A stretch of 64,000 bases of DNA from positions 625,149,740 to 625,213,739 of the forward strand of contig NC_081415.1 of NCBI RefSeq assembly GCF_030272615.1. Direction: 5' to 3'. A program made the translations under genes and the position numbers. Below are positions 1 through 11,214 of the stretch, one piece after another; the stretch's first letter is position 1, and each line of letters begins with the position of its first letter. The notes below the pieces were generated by a model. That model was not told the DNA's origin. It saw only the letters and a program-made list of their open reading frames with translations, and made no database searches. Origin of the DNA: Cryptomeria japonica (taxonomy: Eukaryota; Streptophyta; Pinopsida; Cupressales; Cupressaceae).

Positions 1-501
1 GGTTTTTCCAGAGGCTACGCTATTCAAAGTGGATACCTAGATGCTTGACCCCACTGGCTCCACCCTTTGCACTCACTTCTCCTAGGTAGCCAGGCACTAG
101 TCCCCACAAAAACTCCTCATGGTGAAATTTTTATCTCTACTAAGAACCGTATGTGTGTGGACTGCTCCAGAGGTCCGACCTCCTGCCCCAACAACTAGAA
201 GGATTTTGGCTTTCTAAAACAAAAAGGTGCTAGTAAGGGTATTCGCTCGTGTGGGCATACATGCGGCACTTTTATCTCTGTAAATACAGAAGGCTCCCAG
301 CTGGTAGGGGTTATGCCCTACTATTGATCAAATAAATTTGATCAAATAGGTTTATGCGGAGACATAGTTTAGATATGAACTAATCAACACACATTGCCCA
401 TGGCTTTCACCATGAATATAGTTATTTATAGTGGTTTGGAAGAGGTGATTTTTCCTCACTACCACTTGGGTCATTCCCTCCTCACTAGTAGTCCTAATTT
501 T
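1..501. other. Non-coding internal sequence of R3
   Basis: No ORF of note. The stretch aligns by eye with 40680-41230 of R8: both hold 'cttgac', 'actcacttct', 'agtcccca', 'ctagaaggatttt' and the 'gggtc(a/g)ttccct' block in the same order. It continues after the R2 insertion at 11347. Confidence 0.55.
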
Positions 502-517
502 TGAGACATGGACCAGC
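502..517 (-). repeat. R2 3' LTR, first fragment (16 bp)
   Basis: It begins TGAGACATGG, matching TGATACATGG at 11215. It stops at the R1 insertion point, inside the T-stem of the tRNA-like sequence. The LTR resumes at 8526. Confidence 0.8.
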
Positions 518-1710
518 TGTTAGGTCCAACTAGGAAAGCTAATGTAATGAGACGGGAGGGGTGAATCAGTACTTCAAAAATTTTCTCCAAAAACAATCTT
601 ACTGATAAACATAAATTGTAAACTGTTGATCTCATAATATAAAGCTAACACATAATTATAGAAGTGACATTCATACACATTTCACTCCATAACACAAATA
701 TTTTGGTTACGCAGAAACTCTTTGTTAGAGAGAAAAACTGCGATGGGGATGGCACCCACAACTTCACTACTACAATAATAAAGGTTGCTTGGTTAGAGCT
801 ACATGTTTAGCTATTTTTGATAGCTTACTCTATTAGGAGTATCAAGCTCTTTAGATCTACCTTGCTAAAGGATTTTACAACACTCATACAAAATGTTGCA
901 CTTGGTTAAAGGCTTTACAATTTATAGACTTTGTTAGAGTCTTTTACCCTGTTAAAGGTTTCTATTACAACTCAAATGATTCAATAAAATCTTTACAAAT
1001 ATCTGCAACTTTACATTTGAAATGTTATAGTAGATCCTATGTGCTCAATATGAAATTACCTTGCTCATAGCATACCTCGATAATTGATAAATCAACTCGG
1101 TAAACCCTTATGTTTACTCTATCCCTTAAATTGTTCTCTGAAGACTTTCTCGGTGACCTCTGAATATCTCTATCAGTCATAGCAGTCACAACTCAATGTG
1201 TCCTCTTATGATTTTCCTTTTAACTCTTCTATCACACATGTCTCACATTTTTTATTCTCAAATCACTCAGTATAAATAGATCTCTGGGATGGTGATCTAT
1301 TCATGCTTCGATCTTACATACAAGATTCATCGAATGAATAAACATAGAAATTATTTCATTGGATAAACTTCCTCAAATTCATACAAAATCTTGAAGTGCA
1401 ATTTCCTATGTGATAACGGTTCCCTGTTCCTCGATTCTTGTAACACGTTTCCACATATGTGTCTAGGTTCATTGAATCTGGTAACACGTTTCTACTCGGT
1501 TCAGATTACTCGGTATACCTTCTTTGCTGCTTGGTAGACATAGAACATTACTCGATAGACAACTCGATGTATAGTTAACTCTGTGACTCATTTCTTCTGT
1601 AACCGACTACTTTAGTGCTTACCGATTGAATATTTTGGTAGTATTAACCGACTAGAGTATATAGGATGGCTTTGGACATAAAACTAATGACAACTTAGTA
1701 AATAATAACA
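518..1710 (-). repeat. R1 3' LTR (1193 bp)
   Basis: Near-identical to 7328-8520, starting TGTTAGGTCC and ending AATAATAACA. It holds the G-run motif ending GTGAATCAGT at 547-570. Confidence 0.92.
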
Positions 1711-2031
1711 ATCTCCCCTTTTGACATTAGTTTGGTATGTTTGACAAAACTCCTTTCAAATTCATCTCAAAATCTATATACTTACAAAATTTGACTAAAA
1801 TAATAGCATATACAATTGTCAATAAATAGTAACATACTCAAATATATACTCCCCTTATCAATATACTATACATAACTTAATTTGCATGCTCCCGTGATCA
1901 ATGCTCGGTGATCACTACTATGTGTTCTATGCTCCCCCTGTCAAATTCAACTGTACATTCGGATACTCTATTTTGCTCCGTACAATCCCTCTTATACTCG
2001 ATACACTCCCCCTTTTTGACAAACATCAAAA
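1711..2031. other. R1 3' untranslated region and purine tract
   Basis: Between the ORF2 stop and the 3' LTR, with the purine tract at 1711-1722 on the minus strand. Several 'ctcccccttt(t)' strings look like decayed extra purine tracts. No coding content seen. Confidence 0.5.
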
Positions 2032-5000
2032 CTAGTTACCATTAGGTGGAGGAAACTGGTCAAAAATAGATTTATACTTTGTACTAGCATCGGTGAGAGT
2101 AGTGGAGAGTGCATCCTTGACACTGTCCATTAGGGAATTCTGAGCTGTAATATCAGCTAACAGTGAAATCAAACCATCTAAAGTGCTTCCCTCTGGTTGA
2201 GTGGATAAGTGGGTAGCTCAGTTGATCTACTCTTGGACTGATGATAAGTGGGGAATAAATAAGGTCTGAAGAGTCATGATATCCATCCTTATTTTGTGCT
2301 CTTCATTCTAAAGTTCTAACTGTTGAGCCATAAGAGTTTGCAGCATGGTATAGAAATGCTGAATAGAATTTGGCTTGGTGGTCAATTTATTGGAGAGATT
2401 GTTAATCTCTTGTTCAATGACTTCAGTCTTATGCTTGATATCCTTAATAAATAATGAAAATGTACAAAGCTTCTAAAATAAATAAAGAATATGTTTGAGT
2501 TGAGGGGAAAACTCAATAATGAGTCCAACAAGCTTGACTTTACCTATAGCAATTGCTTTCTACACTTCTTCAATCATTTTGGTAGTTAGCTCTTTGTCCT
2601 TCAACTTGCTAAGGTATTATGATGTGTCTACTCCTGATGCTTCTAATTTGGTGAGTAGTTTATCTAGTTGCATATGGATGGTAGCATCTTTATTCACGGT
2701 ATCTTCAGGTAGCATGTCTATCAATAATGCTTTAACCTTCTGAAGTACTAGGTTCTTCTTCTGAATAGCCATTTGTCTTTCTTGTTCGGCTTTGGCTTTA
2801 CATAGTTCTTTGAATTCAATAAGTGCTTGCCCTTTCAGTTTTGAAATGTCAACATTTGGTAACACAATAGGCTTTGACAGATCTACCTTGAAAGTATGCT
2901 TCTTCACTTTCTTTTCTTTGGATGAGGAGGCTTTCACCGGTTGAACGAGTACAATGGCTTTGGAGGCTTGTTCTCCCTCGACAGGTTGCTCGGTAGAGGC
3001 AACACTTTTGTCAGTTCCCTTAGCCTCTGATGTGTCCTTCGATGATTCCTTGCTTGGGGTCTCAGTGGCAAAAGTTTCAGTGCATGCAGGTGCTTGAGAA
3101 GTCTATTCCTCGGTGGCTTGAGAAGTAGATTCTCCTTTTGTAGACTGTTGACCATCTTTGCCTTGATCAGTGTCCTGAGGTTTCTCGGTTGAAACTTGCT
3201 GAGTTATTGGAGGATAGGACTTGACTTGTTCCAAAACTGATTCACTTGATACTAGTTTGGCATAGGCATTTCCTTCTATCATCTCTTGTTCCTGTGCCTC
3301 AACATCCATGACATTCTCATCAAGTTGAATAGTTGAAGCAGGATCTTGCTCGGCAATGTCAACTATTTCAACTTCACCTTGATGTTCAATATTCTTGATT
3401 TGGAATATTTCTTGCCATTTGACTTTGGTTTCACTCTCAACTTCAAAATTAAGACCATTCATCATTTTCAAGACCCTTTGCTTTACTTGAAAGTTTGTCT
3501 TGTAGTTCTTTGAATGTTTTCATATGCCTTCTACTGACATATCTAGAAAGAGATGTACCAAAACTCTTTCTCTGACTTGTTTCTCTGAGTCCATTGCATA
3601 TTGCCACCTAGTGTCAATGTGTGAATACAATGTTTTAGGAAGAAATTCAGTTACTTCTAGTGGAACTACTCAGAATTTGAGAAGTGTACATACTACTGAT
3701 TCTTCTATTTTTCTCTTCTCATCTTCTATTTTTGAGTCATATTTTACATACCTGAATGACCCAAATCCACCATATTGTTTCAGATTTGTGTAAAAATTGT
3801 CCACACTGTGTACATCTTCCTTGGTGCTTTTAAGAATCTGAAATTTGCTTACATCTTCAGATTCTGTGTCACTTGACTCTTTATTCAAAATGAGTCTCTT
3901 GGTTGACTTCTTATAGCTTCTTGTTACCTTAGTTATTTCAACATTTTCTGCCTCTTACCGAGTGACACTACAGATGATCTAGTGTTGGGGCACTTCACTA
4001 GAGGAGTCGGTGATACCTTTGTTGTATCCTGTTTCTTCCTTTTCAAAGTTTTGCCTTTTGGCAACTTGGTGCTCAAGGTAATTGTTGCTTCTTGAGCCTC
4101 AGATTCTTCCTCAATTGCAAGTTGATCACTCTTGATAGGAGTGGAGGTAGAACCTTCTCCAAATTTCTTAGTTATCACTTTGATCATTTTAGTGGCTTTT
4201 CTTGTAGCCTTTAGTACTACTATGCTCATTTTTACTTTTTCTTTGACCTCTTCATAGGTACCATACCTGATCTCGATAGCATGCCTTGGAAGTGTCAAAA
4301 AGGCATCTATTTGTTGTTGAGAAATATAAAGATCCATCTCATAACCCATGGATGGTAGAGATTGAGTTCTAGGATCTACTGCATTGATATAACAGTAGTC
4401 AATGTCTACTTCAAAACATATATCATCCTTATATTTTTCCACTAACTGAGGTGGGATTTTGTACCTGTTATGCATCTTTTCTTGAAATTTGCTGAAGTAA
4501 TCATCCATTATCTCATTGAAATTATCACCTAACTTATTGATAAATTCATTTATTTGATGGATGATTGGTCAGTGTACCTCCCAAACTATGTTACCGACTG
4601 ATGCGAAGAATTTCCGAAAATAGAAAAACATGCACACTAAGAGTGACCCAAACTTTAGTGTGTTTGCCGAGTTATTCTTCTTAGGTTTCCTTATAGTGTT
4701 GATATTTTCAAATAGGTTTTTCAACAACACTTCACATAGATCAATCTTCATACCCTTTTTCAGAATCTTGTAGGCCAAATCTACAGCTGCACATGGTACA
4801 CTGTTTTCTCTTGATGATTGAAAGAAACAATAACCGATGACTCTAATTGCAAACTTTAGCTCTGCATCTGTAACATTATTCAATTTAAGACCTCTATAAT
4901 CAAACTCAACTCCGGTTAAAGTTATCAATTCCTATTGTGAAATCATTTTCTATGCTCGGTCATGGTCGTATGTAGGGTATCCGGTTATTATGTGAATGAT

Positions 5001-5390
5001 CTCCTTGGTGATTTTGAACGGTTTCTCCTCTAACCACATAAAGTCATCATGAACTTTGCTCAAAACAAATTTAACCCATTGGGGTTTGAAAACTCGAGGG
5101 TAGGTTGGGGCTTCGGTCAATCCCTTAACTTTGATATGCTCATACTTGCTATCTAGGATTCCATCGGTGCATAACTCATCATACATGTCCTTGATCTTGG
5201 TATGACCTAGCTCTCCAACACGACACTTAGTGTAGAATCTGACATCTTCAACCAATAGAACCCTATCCGAAATAAGAGAAAATGCAATTTTCTCATCGGG
5301 TTCAGATGCAACTTTGGGAGGTAAGGAATACTCCAGTGAGGGCTTCTCAATAGTCTCAACTACAACAGGTTTCTGCAACTTAGGAGCCAT
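2032..5390 (-). pseudogene. R1 ORF2: long accessory ORF of unknown function
   Basis: The ATG at 5390 (MAPKLQKP) opens a frame that runs, with stops near 4950 and 4569, to about 3933. After one frameshift near 3890-3930 the reading goes on in a second frame, through stops at 3103, 2617 and others, to a stop at 2032-2034. The total is about 1,119 codons. The first ~480 residues look globular and contain FKITKEIIHIITGYP and CAAVDLAYKILKKGMKIDL. Then come lysine/serine-rich and acidic, glutamine-rich linkers, and a coiled-coil-like C-terminal part. No motif of protease, integrase, RT or RNase H is visible. The N-terminal pattern loosely recalls the 'putative plant transposon protein' ORFs of other plant retroelements; that is inference. 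Start chosen because upstream sequence in this frame lacks coding character. The upstream neighbour is gag, 594 bp away. Confidence 0.7.
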
Positions 5391-5984
5391 TTCAAACTTG
5401 GATTTATACTAACGAAAGAGCTTAGGGTTTTAACTAACCAGAAAATGCTTTCGACTTAGTAAATATAATGCGGATGTTCAAAATGATATTGAACAGTTAA
5501 CTGGCTTGAAAATGTGTTTGAGATTGCTGTATAAATACCTTGAAATTCACTCAGGAGATGTTTGATCACCTTTGAATCTCTTAGCTCTGCTCTTTGATAA
5601 TTGGTAAGTGTAATATGACCACGCGAAGAACTTTAACTACACATTTTACCTTATCGAACTTTGTGCAGTTAGGTAAGAAAACATTAAATGCACTGAGTTC
5701 CACTAAATTGATTAACTTCCTTTTACACTTTTATCAACTAGACAGGCTTCCTGAACTTACCGACTTCTCTGGTACTCCAAAAGACTAGATAGAATTTCAA
5801 ACTTGCTAATGCATCTTAGCTATGTAGATTTTGAAATTAAGTACATGATAAAATAGGAACTATTAAGATCTAACCTTGAGATAATGCAGTCCCTTTATAC
5901 CTTTACTGATTAATTCAAAGTAGATGCACCTAACTCGGTAGGTAAGGTGCTTTCTTCATTTTTTGACTCAATTTCCTTTTTTTT
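5391..5984. other. Spacer between the two R1 ORFs
   Basis: No ORF on the element's strand. It is AT-rich with short T-runs. It separates the gag stop (5985) from the ORF2 start (5390). How ORF2 would be expressed (spliced RNA, internal promoter or re-initiation) cannot be seen. Confidence 0.5.
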
Positions 5985-7265
5985 CTAGATTTTCGGTAAT
6001 TTGATTTTTATCTCTTCAGTATCTCCTCTAGGCTGATCTCTGCAGTTCTTAGCCAAGTGTCCAGCTTTATGACAATGAAAGCATGCCATTCCAGAGTTTC
6101 TCCACGATCTTCGATTGTTCATTCCAAACCTTATCATGTAGTTTGCACTTATATGTCCATATCTTCCACAACATTCACACCATATCCTTGTATTGTAATC
6201 CCATGGTACTGCAATATACTATCGGTTAAGATCTATGTGAGTTCTGTAGCTTCTAGTATTTGCTCGGTGTGAAGACCTCATATAGTTTTTCTACTTAAAC
6301 CAACACTTCTCAGTACTATGTCCATATCTATTGCAGTTTTTGCAAAACCCCTTGAATTTTGCCTTCTGAAAATTGCTAGCAAACTTTGTCCTACATTGTT
6401 TATATGTGTGACCATACTTATTGCAATTGTAACAATAATCATTAGACCTAGTGACATTTGGTTGCTTACCTTTTCTGATTTAGCACATGTTGGTAGTATG
6501 TCCTTGTTTTCCACAGTAGTTGCAGATAGGCGTCTTTCCTTTGATGTTCTCCTTGTTTCCAACTTGCTTTGATGATTCCCCTCTCTCGGTGGTGTTGATC
6601 CCTTTCTCGGTAGAGTGTTTTTCTTTGTAACTGATTCCTACATCTTTGTTGGGTCTTTTTATATTTAGTTGCTCATCCAACATCCTTAATGCTTCATAAC
6701 TTTTCTTTAGTGTTTCTTTTGATTTCTTCTCTACTTCAAGTTCATTGGTCAATCTTGATAATTCAAGTTTCAATGCTCGATTCTCATTTTCTTTTAGATT
6801 TGTTTCATGATGTGGATAACATAATTGATCAGAAAGATTATATTGAATTCCAATCATTCTTGTGATTTCATCATTCTTTTCAGACACCAATGCTTCTAGT
6901 TGTTGTTTTTCCCTTTCCATGTCTCTTATATTATCCTCACTTGTTCTTAATGCATCAAGATTTTCAGTCATCTGTGTGCTGAAATGCTCATGTTCTCTTT
7001 TCATTACTTTTAGCTGTTCAGTCAAAGCTTTGTTCTTTTCTTTCAATCCTCCAATCATTTCTTTAGTCTCTTCTGATATACTATTCTTAGATGATGTCTC
7101 AATTTACTCCACCAACTATTGTGAGTCATGTAAATCATTAGACAACCTTCTTCTGACTTTCAATGATCTTTGAATTTGTCTCTGCATATCTACAATCACT
7201 TGATTAGCATGATCCAATTCTTCTTGAAGATTCACAATTCTCTGAGATTGTTTGTAGCCTTCCAT
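5985..7265 (-). pseudogene. R1 gag-like protein: coiled coil plus five zinc knuckles
   Basis: One frame of 426 codons from ATG 7263-7265 to a TAG at 5985-5987. It is broken by in-frame stops near 7110, 7100, 6480, 6291 and 6226. The first ~190 residues are rich in K, E, L and heptad-like, as in a coiled coil. The C-terminal half has a row of nucleocapsid-type boxes: CNYCGKQGHTTNMC, CYNCNKYGHTYKQC, CKNCNRYGHSTEKC, CECCGRYGHISANY (last Cys now Tyr) and CFHCHKAGHLAKNC. Such knuckles bind RNA in Gag proteins. Most plant copia gags have one, so five is unusual. The primer site lies just upstream at 7313-7326, which supports this as the first ORF. No protease follows. Confidence 0.8.
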
Positions 7266-7327
7266 TGATAAGATCTTTCTCTTTAGGCTGTCAAACCCTT
7301 TTCCAAGATTGAGGCTCTAATACCAAT

Positions 7328-8520
7328 TGTTAGGTCCAACTAGGAAAGCTAATGCACTGAGAGGGGAGGGGTGAATCAGTACTTCAAAACTTTTCTCCAA
7401 AAACAATCTTACTGATAAACATAAATTGTAAACTGCTAATCTCATAATATAAAGCTAACACATAATTATAGAAATGACATTCATACACATTTCACTCCAT
7501 AACACAAATATTTTGGTTACGCAGAAACTCTTTGTTAGAGAGAAAAACTGCGGTGGGGATGGCACCCACAACTTCATTACTGCAATAATAAAGGTTGCTT
7601 GGTTAGAGCTACATGTTTAGCTATTTTTGATAGCTTACCCTATTAGGAGTATCAAGATCTTTAGATCTACCTTGCTAAAGGATTTTACAACACTTATACA
7701 AAATGTTGCACCTGGTTAAAGGCTTTACAATTTATAGACTTTGTTAGAGTCTTTTACCCTGTTAAAGGTTTCTTTTACAACTCAAATGATTCAATAAAAT
7801 CTTTACAAATATCTGCAACTTTACATCTAAAATGTTATAGCAGATTCTATGTTCTCAATATGAAATTACCTTGCTCATAGCATACCTCGGTAATTGATAA
7901 ATCAACTCAGTAAACCCTTTTGTTTACTCTATCCCTTAAACTGTTCTCTGAAGACTTTCTCAGTGACCTCTAAATATCTTTGTTAGTCATAGCAGTCACA
8001 ACTCAATGTGTCCTCTTATGATTTTCCTTTTAACTCTTCTATCACACATGTCTCACATTTTTTATTCTCAAATCACTCTGTATAAATAGATCTCTGGGAT
8101 GATGATCTGTTCATGCTTTGATCTTACAAACAAGATTCATCGAATGAATAAACATAGAAATTATTTCATTGGATAAACTTCCTCAAAATCATACAAAATC
8201 TTGAAGTGTAATTTCCTATGTGATAACGGTTCCCTATTCCTCGATTCTTGTAACACGTTTCCACATATGTGTCCAGGTTCATTGAATCTGGTAACATGTT
8301 TCTACTTGGTTAAGATTACTCGGTATACCTTTTTTGTTGCTCAGTAGACATAGAACGTTACTCAGTAGATAGCTCAGTGTATACTTAACTCTGTGACTCC
8401 TTTCTTTTGTAACCGACTGCTTTAGTGCTTACTGACTGAATATTTTGGTAGTATTAAGTGACTAGAGTATCTGGGATGACTTTGGATATAAAACTAATGA
8501 CAACTTAGTAAATAATAACA
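7328..8520 (-). repeat. R1 5' LTR (1193 bp)
   Basis: Same length as the other copy, with scattered substitutions only. The initiator-Met-type primer site lies directly left of it, which fixes the minus orientation. The G-run motif is at 7357-7380. Confidence 0.92.
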
Positions 8521-8641
8521 CCAACTAGGACTCAAACCTAGGACCTTCCATACATTGCTGGAGTTCTCTACCACTGAGCTACTGACCCCTCTTGGACCAG
8601 TCCATCATTGATCCGGGTGTGGCTTATTTCGAACACCAACA
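8521..8641 (-). repeat. R2 3' LTR, second fragment, with R1 target duplication
   Basis: 8521-8525 (ccaac) is the right copy of the R1 target duplication; the left copy is ccagc at 513-517. 8526-8641 matches 11231-11346 and ends in CCAACA. With 502-517 it gives a 132-bp LTR, equal to the other copy. Confidence 0.8.
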
Positions 8642-8697
8642 CCCCCCCTTAAGCCACACCTCTCATGTTCTTGGGGCTCCTAGCCTGGACCTGGCTC

Positions 8698-9703
8698 TTA
8701 TACCATGTTTGGTTCAGGTTTAGAGAGATCATTCATAAAGGCAACATAGCTAGTGAATTTATTAGGCCTTTTGTTTTCCCTAAAGGAGCAACAAACTTTT
8801 AAGCTTCTACTATAGTCTTAGTGGCCCATAGTGGTCTTTCCTTGAGGTTTTCTCTAGGTGGACTTTGAGTTTCACTTATAGTTTCCTCAGGATTCTCCCT
8901 CTTAAGCTCAAGAGTAGGATCTCTATCTATGTTAGGGGTAGGGATATAGACTTCAGGGTCTAGAGAGATTTGGGCTCTTTTGAAGGCTAAGTCTTCTTCA
9001 AAGATCACATCCCTACTTAGTTCAATATTCTTTTGACCAGGTATATAGATCCTGTAAGCCTTGGAAGTTTCACTATATCCTACAAGGATTCCCCTTTTTC
9101 CAGAAGGCTCTATTTTTAATCTTTTCTCCCTATGTACATGAATATAGACATGGCATCCAAATATCCTAAGGTGGCTAATATAAGGTTTTGATTTAGTAAA
9201 GACTTCCTCAGGGGTCTTATCTTCAAGATGAGAGTGAGGACATCTATTTTGAATATATATAACAATGCTAGTTGTTTCTGCCCAAAGATTGACATTTAGA
9301 TTCTGATCAAGAATCATAGCTTTGATAGCTTCAATGATTGTCCTATTTTTCCTCTCAGCTATCCCATTTTGTTGAGGGTTATAAGGTATTGTTAACTCCC
9401 TCTTAATCCCTAAATTTTTACAAAACTCTTTAAATAATTTTGATGTGTATTCCCCCCATTATGAATTCTTAGAGTTTTAATTTTATTTCCTGAGTAGTTC
9501 TCTGTTAGTGATTTGAATTCTTTAAACCTATTAAGGATCTCTTATGATTATTTACATTTTAGAAAGTAGATCCAAGTTTTCCTAGAGTAGTAATCAACAA
9601 ATATTACATAATACAAAAAACCCCCCAATGAAGGTACAGACATAGGTCCACATACATTAGAATGAACTAACTCTAAAATTTTACTTGTTTTCCTAGCACT
9701 ATT
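8698..9703 (-). pseudogene. R2 integrase remnant and linker
   Basis: Continues the R2 polyprotein after the stop at 9704. 9318-9703 reads as a decayed integrase core with stops. 8799-9317 encodes the C-terminal integrase part, with LWAETTSIVIYIQNRCPH, IFGCHVYIHV and GILVGYSETSKAYRIY, typical of Ty1/copia integrase. A further frameshift leads to a short linker (SYVAFMNDLSKPEP) ending at 8698-8700. In full copia elements this linker leads into reverse transcriptase. Here it runs straight into the purine tract and 3' LTR, so RT and RNase H are missing. Non-functional by frameshifts and truncation. Confidence 0.8.
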
Positions 9704-11119
9704 CTAAAAAGAACCCTTAGTATTTTTACCTAGGGTGCAACCTTTGCATGCCCTTGAATGATATTGCTTTAACTTAGGTAGACCTGTGACAAGGTCTCCT
9801 ATTGATGATAAAGCTCTTAAATTTAGGTGGCCTAGTCTTCTATTCCAGACTTCATTAGCATCTTTAGTTTCATGAATTAAGGCTAAGTTGGGCTTTGTGC
9901 ATAGCTCATACAAGTAGCCTTGTCTTTGACCAATCATTTTATCTTTCTTGATGGATGAGTTCTTTGGCCAAGCCAATACTCTTTTGTCCATGAAGGTTAC
10001 TATGTATCCATTGTCCTTCAGTGCTAATATTGAGACTAGATTTCTCTTGATGCCTGGAACATATAGTACTCCTTTAAGTTGTAATGATACACCTGACTTT
10101 AGTTTGATGGTGCAGGTTCCAACTCCTTTGACTAGATGTGTAGAGTCATCTCCGATAGTTACTTCCTCATCATTCTCCTCTTTCATGGAGTCTAGTACTT
10201 CTCTGAATCTTGTAATGTGTCTAGATGAGCCACTGTCGATCACCCAGGAGTTAACTTTGTTTGATGCTTGGTTTGTGAGTGTTGAATAGAGTACATACTT
10301 CATGGGGTCCTCTTCCCTTTTAGATTTTCTTGTTTTGGCAAATGTGGCTTGCTTAGCTCTTTCTGGACATTTTACAACATAGTGCCCAAATTTGTCACAT
10401 CTGTAACATTGAATCTGAGAAAGGTCCTTCTTGAAGGTTTTTTTGTCGTGATGACTTTTTCTCTTCCTGAATTGTTTTTGGTTGCTTTTCTTGTTTGAGT
10501 TCATATTTAGAACTTGGAGATCTTCATCTATATTCTTCTACTTTATCCCTTTCTTATTTTGCCTTGATTTCTCTTGGAGACAGTCAGCCTTTAGCCTATC
10601 GAATTTTGGGAATTCATCCCTTGCACTAATGCCTTGGACGAATGTTTCCCATGTGCTAGGCAACCCATCTAGAGCAATGAGTGTTAATTCTTTGCTTTGG
10701 ATCTCATATCCAAGGGTTGCTAGTTCATCCCTTAGGGAATATATTCGCATGAAGTAGGCATTGACTGATTCTCCTTTTATCATGGCTATGTGATTTATTT
10801 CTCTTTTTAAATCCAAGGTTCTACTGGCATTAGATATCTCAAAAGCATCTTCAAGTGTCTTGAACATGTTGAAGGTTGTTTCATGTTTCCTTATGATAGG
10901 CATAATATTGTTTCTTACCCCATCAACTATGATTTTAATAGCCTTTTCATTTCCCTCTCTCTAAGTTTTTTTGTCAGGTTCAATCTCAGGTTTTGTAGTT
11001 TCAGTCTTTACAAATGATCCGACTTTATTTTCTTTTAGAATCATTTGAATTTTGAACTTCCATGCTGAGAAATCATCACCTCCTCTGAGTCTATCTTCAA
11101 ATCTAATAGCGCTAGCCAT
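9704..11119 (-). pseudogene. R2 gag, protease and pre-integrase domain
   Basis: The ATG at 11117-11119 (MASAIRFEDRL) starts a single frame to 9704 with two main in-frame stops, near 10950 and at 10538. The N-terminal part is a copia gag (FSAWKFKIQMILKEN, then MFKTLEDAFE and YSLRDELATLG). One CCHC knuckle follows (CYRCDKFGHYVVKC). The aspartic protease active site is WVIDSGSSRHIT, with D-S-G kept. The pre-integrase zinc finger is WNRRLGHLNLRAL...CKGCTLGK. Domain order is gag-PR-IN, as in Ty1/copia. The ATG lies 80 bp inside the primer site, the expected spot for gag. Confidence 0.85.
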
Positions 11120-11214
11120 TGAAAGAATTGTGATGTTGAATATATGCTTGATTTGAATTTTCCATAAAATTGAATAGGCTCAGGTTCAATTTAACTATAG
11201 CTCTAATACCATGT

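Larger units (their letters stand above)
518..8520 (-). mobile_element. R1: pol-less LTR retrotransposon with gag and a second ORF
   Basis: The LTRs are 518-1710 and 7328-8520, 1193 bp each, with TG...CA ends. The minus-strand primer site TTGGTATTAGAGCC (7313-7326) abuts the right LTR. A purine tract, AAAAGGGGAGAT on the minus strand (1711-1722), abuts the left LTR. The duplication is ccagc (513-517) and ccaac (8521-8525), one mismatch. The interior holds a gag-like ORF (5985-7265) and a long unrelated ORF (2032-5390). I see no protease, integrase or reverse transcriptase. It is inserted in the LTR of R2. Confidence 0.88.
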
